Shown piece after piece: positions 56,479-64,000 of a stretch of 64,000 bases of DNA. Positions within the stretch are counted from its first letter, which is position 1; each line of letters starts with the position of its first letter. The notes beneath the pieces are model-generated. The model made no database searches, was not told the DNA's origin, and worked only from the letters and a program-made list of their open reading frames with translations. The DNA lies in the NCBI GenBank assembly GCA_031308135.1, contig JAHLJT010008446.1, forward strand, positions 168,474,206-168,538,205. The letters are read 5' to 3'. Source of the stretch: Acheta domesticus (Eukaryota > Arthropoda > Insecta > Orthoptera > Gryllidae). The translations under genes were made by a program, and so were the position numbers.

Positions 56479-56515
56479 CTTTCTCTCCTTACGAATTCTT
56501 CGTAAGGAGAGAAAG
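56479..56515. repeat. Perfect 37-bp palindrome between two repeat units
   Basis: Arms CTTTCTCTCCTTACGAA and its exact reverse complement, with loop TTC. To the left a composite repeat ends; to the right the dimeric tRNA-like unit begins. Confidence 0.9.
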
Positions 56516-57057
56516 TTATGTAATAGTGCGCCGGAAAATGAATTTTCCAGCGTGACTGGGCTTGTGTGGCGAAGTGGTATCAGCGCCAGCCCGTTAACTT
56601 TGAGGTACTGGGTTCAGGTATCGGAAAAAAAACTTGCTGGTTGAAAACATTTTGCTGTTTTATGTAGGTGTATGATATTGCGAAGCATTTAAAAAATTAA
56701 AAATATATGTGCTTTGGTAGCACCCCGTGTTGAATTTGACGTTTTGAATAAGAATGAGAAAAGAAAAAAATATATGTCAGCGGTGGGTTTTTTATGCCTT
56801 GCCCCGATTTTTTTTCTTTCATGAATCGGACTTTTACGTTTTTAAGCCTTTGCCTGAATTCGATCCGTAGGTGCTGATGTGGCGTAAGGGTATGAATGCC
56901 GGCAAGTTAAATCCCGTCTCGGGATAAGGATCCCGTCTCGGAGCGGGAAACAGTTTTTCCGGTTGAAAACACTTTTTTTGGTTTATGTAGTAGTATAATA
57001 TTGCGGAGCATTTGGAAACAATGCGAGAAAGTACGTGCGTTGGTAGCACCACTCGTT
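56516..57057 (+). repeat. Dimeric tRNA-like repeat unit, copy 2
   Basis: Starts ttatgtaatagtgcgccgg. First A box-like TGGCGAAGTGG near 56573 with GGGTTCAGG as a decayed B box; second TGGCGTAAGGG near 56880. It ends gcgagaaagtacgtgcgttg, then gtagcaccac. Same layout as 3295-3880. Confidence 0.7.
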
Positions 57058-59044
57058 TTGTGTTTATTTTTCAAAATTTCTTATATGATGTAAACTATCT
57101 TTATATATGTTGTGTTATTTTTTAAATAAATTTAGTTTTCAGATGCCAAATTTCAATTTTAATAAAACGATTTTACAACATGACCAAGTAATTCCTCCCT
57201 TCACTACTAGATTAGCTGTCACACTGCTAGTATTGTGAACAGAGAGGAAACAAGAAATGGGTATCACTAGAACTCCAATGGTTGATGACTTAGGTTGGAA
57301 GTATACTTTTGAAAAATAGTTTTAAAACAATTCTTGAAACTTTTTTTTAAAAAGTCTTAAAAAAATTAAACGTAGTGCAGATCCTGGAAAATTGATCATT
57401 CGTAGGTAATACCATAGTGCATCAGAAAATTTCCAATACACTAGTGGTATGTGAAAAGACTACTCCACGCATGAAATTACATCCTAAAATTTTCACAATG
57501 CGCCAATATTAATTATGATGTATTCGCGCAGCAAGTGCACACGACAGCGATAGGATTAATTTATCTCACCTTGTGATGGGTGATGGGTCAGCAAGGTGGA
57601 GGTAGAAAGAAAAAGCGGAGGGGGGGTGATATTCGTCTTGAATTGTGTACGCCATATGTACACTTCAACGCTAATGTTGTTAATTTCACGAGTGGAATAG
57701 TAATAAAGTTCACTCACAAAAACAGCGAAAGTGAACATGCAAACTTGTCTTTAAAAATCTTAGAAAATGTAATTATTTTTTCTCTTGATTTAACGTAGAA
57801 TATTATAAACAGAGACATAAAAATTACAAAGCAACTAAGACATATAAAAGCGTATATTCGTATCGGCGAGACCTGCATTCACTGTCGAAAAATAAAACAA
57901 GGTATAATTTCATCATTGGCATCTGATGTATGTGATAGTAGTAATACCCGCCCACGGTAGGAAACATCGTATGGATCACATGTTAAGTGGCGAATGTTGA
58001 TTTTCTTGACGGCAACAGCTTTATAATAACGCCGGAAACACGGTTTAATTGCATCATGCAGCGAACTTAAACTTTTTGTCTGTGTGCACTGGGACAGACT
58101 GCTTTGCGCGCCGGGTTGCTGTTGTTGCCGAAGCGGCAGTTTCGCTAGCAGCGGAGGACGAGCCCATGACCATTGCGCCGGTCGACGCCGAAGACCCCGT
58201 CGCACCTCGGCACGCGTGCTTTATTATGTTGACATGAACGCGGGGGACATTTTGAGCGTGTCAAAACGTATTTGAGGCAGCAATAATGGTGATGGTGATG
58301 GTGATACACCCTGCGTTGTGTTATTTCACAGCCTTCAAACTTTTTCTCGATGCCCTCCATTCCGCCGCGACGTTCAGGCTTATTACCCGTCGATAGATTG
58401 ATTAGTGATTTCTGGCACAATTGTTAAGGTCATTATTTCCGAAAGTGTAGTGCATATTCCATTTTGGAAGGTGGTATGCTTCCCCCCTGGATGGCGAGAT
58501 CCGGCGCCGACATATCCGATGGCTTGCGTGTTTTTTTTCTAAGCAGGTATATTCCATCAATGGGGCACCGCCTCAGCTGGAACAAGCGCTAAGCTCCCGC
58601 TTGGCCTCCCACATGTGTGGTATAGTAGTGTATTTGTGTGTGTGTTTATGTGTGGACATAAGAAAGGAAGGAAGGGCTGATGATTGGATAAGGAAGACGA
58701 AGGAAAGATTGCGCGCTGTCCATGGCTCATTTGTTAGGGTATGGATTCGCCATTCGCCTGCTATTGATGGGAGAGACCACGGAAAACTCCCGATCAGACC
58801 AGCCGCCCTTTATAATTCTCCTCCAGACAGCGGGTAAATTCGACCCAGCTTTGTATCTAGTGTCGAAAACCCTGCCACCCTCGGGACTGAAACCCTAGGA
58901 TCTCCTGGTGAGATGCATTGCAGTGACGTCAATTGAAGCCCTGGCCTATGCCTGTACCCGTCGAATGCCGTCGGAACCCGTCGAATCGTCATAAGAAAAG
59001 ACGATTGTTTCCACGTTGCTTGCCGCAAAAAAACGTGTATGCTT
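57058..59044. other. SARA intron 4, possible SINE near 58.6-58.9 kb
   Basis: Mostly AT-rich intron with a GC-rich patch at 58080-58260. On the minus strand, GCATCTCACCAGGAGATCCT followed by AGGGTTTCAGTCCC (about 58910-58875) looks like a tRNA-derived anticodon arm and B box, so a SINE may lie here. Frames in this region are short and unrecognised. Confidence 0.4.
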
Positions 59045-60215
59045 GTAACTGCGTATTACGCAATTTTGAAACAAATATTTTAATTTTGGGCGGGGAATGC
59101 TTTACACGAAGCCTGTGAGATATTGTCAAAATATTTTTTTTTAAATGGCTCAATTTTTCTTATTAAATTTTCTTATTGGAAGTGCGTTTAACGGAATGGT
59201 GCAGGTCACTTTTTAATTGAAATCCCGGAAATTTCGAAAATTGCAATTTTTTCGGGGTTTTCCTATAACTACAGTTGCGAAGATAATTTTTTTTCTTCAT
59301 GAAATGTGTTCATCAAAAACAGATCTTCAAATAAGGTCAAATTTAATTTTTCGAAAATACGAGTATTTTTGCGTCGACAAGGCAATTTTAAAATGTTAAA
59401 CAATTATTTTCACAGAAATGGCTTTAATTTTTTCTTTACATTTTTTGCACATATCTAGCAGAGAGCGGTAAAGAGACTGGTGCTGGTTTCATTTTCAGCG
59501 CACTCTGTATTTTCGAAAATTAGAAAAAATTCGAAATGGAAAATTCGAATTACGCGCACCTTGTTTTTAGGCGGTGTAGGTCTGTAAAAGTAATTGGAGA
59601 TGTGCGTGGAGGCAATTGGATATTTTGAGAATCCATTCTCTTTGATATTTATTAAGTTTTCATCTTAAGAAAATCTTAAGTTTTAATCTTAATCGTTTGC
59701 GTATTTTGGTCGGTAGGTTTTTTTAGAAATACATTCATAAAACATGTTGGGACATTTTTTTTCAATTACCAGTTAAAACTGTATGGCGTACTATGAGAAG
59801 TGTATTCAGGACACATTTTCTTCAATTCTAGGATCACACTCCTGATCCAGAATACAGATAGAAATAGCTGTTTTGGGAAGAATTGATGAGAAAATACTCG
59901 TGAAGCTTATATGGCAAACGAATCTGTCATTGTTGTTTTAACGCCGCGCTCGTTGTAAACAAGGCAGACTTGCTTAAAATTATTATGTGCTGCAAATGTA
60001 ACAGTTAAATTTATTCAGTTGTTTCATTTGTAAAAGTAAATAATCATTGCTGCTCCTGACTGTCGAAATGAATGCAGCTATGCACCTCTGTTTGAATTGG
60101 ACGTGTTCAAGTAATAGATGAGGAGTTAGTAGAGCAGAAATGGCAATATTTCAATATTACATTAGTTTCCAATAATGCGAGAATGTACATGCTGTTGTAG
60201 CACTAGTTTTACAAT
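59045..60215 (+). repeat. Composite repeat copy 8
   Basis: Blocks: 'tgaaacaaatattttaattt', 'gggcggggaatgctttacac', 'tttcgaaaattgcaattttt', 'aactacagttgcgaagataa', 'gttcatcaaaaacagatctt', 'caaataaggtcaaa'. The right end is 'gcgagaatgtacatgctgtt' and 'gtagcactagttttaca' near 60212. The start lacks a clear hairpin. Confidence 0.7.
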
Positions 60216-62213
60216 TTCCAATTTTGTATTACTCGGAAACCAGCTTGTCGAAATGTGTAATATTGGGTGTCATGTTTCTCGGCTTTCCTATCACTGTGGT
60301 GGTCTGTGTGCGGTTTTCAAGGGACATCCTGTGTAGTCTCATGCGAAGGATTTCAACAGTGGCAAAGTGTGACTTCTCAAGGGAAGCTATTTTTTGGCGT
60401 GAGTTCCGTCAGTACTGTGATCCATGAGTCGGTAGGTAATTCAGGCTTGCGGAGAAAATAATGTACTCTTAAATGAACTCATACAAATTTCAATGTTCAA
60501 AATATAAAAACATCACCATTTCGAGACGATGTTATTGACCAACATACGCCATAAGTCCACTATTTTAAGCTGCAGTAAAAACAATAGGAAATAGCTCTGA
60601 GAAGACCGTCCCTTTAACTGCACTTTTTAACTACGATTTAACTGTAAATTTTAACAATATCAACATGTCTCTTTGCCCACCCCCGTATCCGTCATATCAC
60701 AATCAAGGGCCAGACGTGGGCAGAGTTTGGCCCTCTGGGCTATCTTAGCAAGCAATCACAGAAAAAGAACAGCACTTATCAAATTACCCATAATTTGCGG
60801 GTCCTATTTTACAGTTTCGTTACGTTTTTCAAGAAAAAATGTTACTTAACTCAAAAAAACTCACTTAAAAAACCACTCAAAGTTCTGTTCGCTCAGTTGT
60901 CCTAAACAAGTGAAATTCTTTCAGGCATACAATATGATTTGAAAGGACTTCTGTGTAGTTTATCAGCTTTATATTTTAAGTCTTCGTGTACGTTAGTGTT
61001 CCGTACATTCCTTTCTTTATAAAATAAAAAGGCAGGTCATGCAATTCAGTTTATTAAGATGTTTGCGTCCACAGAGACACGGTATTGAAGAATAAATGCT
61101 CGTTAAAATATAGAGTAAATTTTCCTGTTTTGGAAGAGAGAGGTAGTTTAGGAGCAGCATCGTCAGTGGTTTTTATATTTTTTCTTGAAAATCAGTGCAC
61201 TTTTAGGATGTTGAGTGGACTGTATAGTTTTGTGGTTCTTGCAAGACAGTCGGAAGCCCTAAGAAAACTCATATGGGCAATATTGTCGGATTGCAGGTTC
61301 CAGGGCTGCTTCCATTTGCAGTGAGATGCAGACACGTATTTGTACAACAATACGTTTATAGTCTTAAACACGTCACTGGCACAAATACACAATGTACAAA
61401 TTAGGTGATTCGGTTACATCCAAACACACTTCAGTTAGCACAAGTGATGCTGTGAAACAGCGAAACAAATTATTGCAGTGCTCGCAGTGAGATATTGAAT
61501 TGAATTAGGTAAGAAGCTGTACGCTTCATACAAAGTTGAGATTAAACTGGCGACAAGTTAATATGTTATGTCTATGCGTTGAAAGAAATGCTCGCTGTGC
61601 GACATTAAAAAATACTTTCACGTGGGAAAACATGGCGTACGCCTCCGCAGAGTCCAAGAGACAACAGCACTCGTGTGTGACTCAGATGCCGTCTCTAGGT
61701 GAACTGGCGGGCGCTTCGTTGGTGGCGCTCTGGTTTTCGGTGGCCATTTTGAATACAACTTTTTTCAGGAAAAAATAGTGCATGATTGAATGTCATAAAA
61801 AGTAGATTTGATGTCATACTTTCCTAATAAAGAGTAAAATCAAGTACAGTTGGAAAACAAAATGCACTGCAGAGAAGTATTCCAAATATTTATGGGCCGG
61901 TTGATGCATTTGGAAAGTCTTCTTTCAGAAAACTGGACAATGGTTACACATTTTATTGTCGTAATTTATTTTTAGTGAATGCTAATAAGCATCCTTCTGA
62001 AAATTAGAACTTTTCATTTTGTCCTCAGTCAGCGACATAAGCGCGAAGGGGATGTGTTCTCCACTGTTACGTTGAGCTCAGAAACCACTGAAACTTTCAC
62101 TCTACTTCCTTTTCTAGATACCATAAGGATTCGTATTTTCAGATTCTATTTACTATTTTTGCTGTTCTTCTAACTTGAGATTGAACTTAATACATGTATA
62201 TTTATTTTTTTAG
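60216..62213. other. SARA intron 4 end, no recognised element
   Basis: Intronic DNA without a family motif or repeat that I can support. It ends in a T-rich acceptor tract before exon E. Confidence 0.4.
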
Positions 62214-62318
62214 GACTTTCGAAATATGAGCTATACACTACCATCAATTCCTGGTATGGTAATCCATATGGAAGATAAACATACGTCCATTCTGCTACCA
62301 AAAAACAGATATGATCAG
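62214..62318 (+). CDS. Sara: SARA exon E
   Basis: The acceptor is atttttttag|GAC after a T-rich tract and the donor GATCAG|GTAAGT. The exon is 105 nt, phase 0 at both ends, and reads DFRNMSYTLPSIPGMVIHME then KHTSVLLPKNRYDQ. This continues the family sequence directly after the HTIMNLLA block of exon D: a DxRNxxYTLxxxxxLVIHME segment, then a xxIPxxRYxxVM segment. The next exon should begin with the VMKAL-like continuation, which I do not see between 62319 and 64000; that stretch is filled by a foldback element and unrecognised sequence. Confidence 0.93.
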
Positions 62319-62393
62319 GTAAGTCGATGTAAAATATGCTTTTAATTAAACAGTAGAAGCGTTTACTATATACAAATGCCACGTAATTTTCGC

Positions 62394-62940
62394 ACCTCCT
62401 GAAACATTTGAACGATTAAAGTTATTGCCATGCAGTGTTCACAGAAGTGCATAAGGGAATGCGGCTAATCGATTCAAGTATTCATTTCTATTTTATCATT
62501 TGCATTTTTCGCGAGATATTGAAATAACGTTGTTTTGTTTTCAAATAGAATAAAAAATGTATAGTTCCATCATGACGAGCGTAAAAAAAACGAATCCAGT
62601 GATACTCATATAGTTATACGTTAGATAACAATTTTTTGATTAATTTTGATTTTTGAGACTCGTGTTTAACGGATATTGTAACCTCCCGACAGCGCATTTG
62701 CAGGGAGAGCGCTGCGTGACCTTGGCTGGTGGACTGTTACATTCAAAATATCCGTTAAATACGAGTCGCAAAAAAATCGAAATTACTCAAAATATTTAAC
62801 TGACATATAACAATATGTATATATTTGGATTCGTCTTTTACGCTCGTGATAGACAAAAAAATATGTATAGTTCCATTTGAAAAACAAAAACAAAACAAAG
62901 TTATCTCAATATCGTAAAATACAAGTGATAAAATGGAAAC

Positions 62941-62996
<56 letters not shown>

Positions 62997-63070
62997 TTTC
63001 CCTATTCCCTCATGCACTTCCGTGAAAACCGCATTTCAATAACTTCAACCGTTCAAAAATTACAGGAGGT
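62394..63070. mobile_element. Foldback element with arms of about 300 bp
   Basis: ACCTCCTG (62394) and CAGGAGGT (63063-63070) are the outer ends. The arms match inwards as imperfect inverted repeats: 'gaagtgcataagggaat' with 'attccctcatgcacttc', 'tgttttgtttt' with 'aaaacaaaaca', 'cgagcgtaaaa' with 'ttttacgctcg', and 'actcgtgtttaacggat' with 'atccgttaaatacgagt'. The loop is short (about 62690-62730). A (TA)n tract (62943-62993) has expanded in the right arm only. No coding capacity. Confidence 0.8.
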
Positions 63071-64000
63071 ACTAAAGTTACGTAACTCATCCTGTATATT
63101 AATGAGAAGAAAAATAACGATATTAATAGAAAAAATAATCCTATCCTGTTTTACATAGACAAAAATACATGAGAATTTCTTGGGATTAGTAACTATCATT
63201 CACCTGTGGTCATAGCCAGGATGGTTTATTTTTTGTATTACATTTTACTTTCATCATTACCTCTGATTCATTGTGTATTGCTCACGGACTCCCGCCAGTG
63301 GCGGATTCATGGGGGCATGCCCACCTCCCAAAAGGCCTAGAGTTTTCGTTTGTTTCCTTCCTTTCTTTGACACCATTGATTTAAATATTTGTTATAATCA
63401 TGTAATTATTTAAAAAAATAATATTGTATAGTACGTTATATACACTACAAAAGTAATATACAATGTGTCAGCATGTTTATTTCTTGATAAAAATCTATTA
63501 TGTACGACGGGTAGGTCGATGTCAGATCTCACCATCCAGCGGGGAAAGATAACCGCGACCTTCCGAGAAAAAAGCACTACACTTGCGGGACTAACGACCT
63601 TAGAAGTTGACGTGCCTGGAAACACGAAATAATCAATTAATCACCGTTCCGTAATAAATTAGCCCGGGAGTGAGCGCGTGGGTGCCTGAGACACCCCAGC
63701 CCTGTTTCGGAGCCCACTGTAATTTTAGAAATGTTAATAATCTTGCAAGCCCGTCAATACCTTTCGAGGATAGCCTTATGCACGTAACTGGCCGCTTATC
63801 TTCCAACTGCTTCCGGTCCTTTCCGAGAAATTTCGTGGCAAAGGAAATGCAACGCGCCATGGGGTCACTGAGTCACCCCTTGTCTACTTTTTCTCCTGCT
63901 CCTTGCTATGCAGTCTTAGCAGTGGGCATCCAGACGCACAATAAGCGATTTTACTTCCAATCGCCCAGCAAGGTAGACGGATCATTCCACGCAAAAAAGT
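63071..64000. other. Intron/unknown; possible hAT end
   Basis: CAGTGGCGGATTCATGGGGG at 63296 is typical of one end of a hAT-type MITE. No matching second end is seen in the window. No further SARA exon was found. Confidence 0.45.

Overview
This window reads as a piece of a large, AT-rich, repeat-laden animal genome, most likely an arthropod and probably an insect. The signs are BEL/Pao and Ty3/gypsy LTR elements, an RNase H-bearing I-group LINE, mariner, hAT and Tigger-type elements, tRNA-derived SINE heads, and a conserved animal gene broken into short exons by very long introns. No bacterial operons, rRNA genes, CRISPR arrays or intact tRNA genes are seen. A run of exactly 1000 N (7376-8375) marks an assembly gap.

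The only host gene I recognise is on the plus strand: five consecutive exons (18160-18320, 27589-27751, 32734-32892, 53716-53866, 62214-62318) encoding part of the C-terminal domain of SARA/endofin (ZFYVE9/ZFYVE16 family, Drosophila Sara). These proteins are FYVE-domain endosomal adaptors; SARA links SMADs to TGF-beta receptors. The FYVE exons should lie upstream of this window and the last exons downstream. Reading frames and splice phases chain from exon to exon only if single missing bases in short homopolymers are allowed for (exons at 18.2, 27.6 and 32.7 kb). Because LTR pairs here also differ only by homopolymer length, sequencing or assembly error is the simplest explanation, though a decaying locus is not excluded.

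Nearly everything else is transposable-element sequence upstream of or inside SARA introns. 1-13.4 kb: copies of a composite repeat family whose boundaries are hairpins, a decayed LINE, and a 7.28-kb Ty3/gypsy element (4762-12039, minus) inserted in one repeat copy. 13.4-18.1 kb: MITEs and a LINE fragment. 18.3-27.6 kb: mariner remnant and an I-like LINE (about 19.1-26.3 kb) split by a 2.39-kb insertion. 27.8-32.7 kb: another composite repeat with an expanded TG/TA/GA microsatellite inside its boundary hairpin. 32.9-53.7 kb: a Tigger-like MITE, then a long-inverted-repeat transposon (about 34.1-43.9 kb) with a Helentron-like insertion in one arm and a BEL/Pao element (37710-43857, minus) in the other; then more composite repeats, a LINE tail, and a hAT element with a broken BED/hAT transposase (about 48.5-51.6 kb). 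53.9-62.2 kb: hAT MITE, composite repeats with a perfect 37-bp palindrome at a junction. 62.4-63.1 kb: a foldback element.

I did not find a new defence, metabolic or regulatory gene system. The most interesting material is structural: the hairpin-bounded composite repeat family, the nested long-inverted-repeat element, two LTR elements whose LTRs are near-identical yet whose interiors are deleted, and unidentified plus-strand reading frames inside the hAT element.
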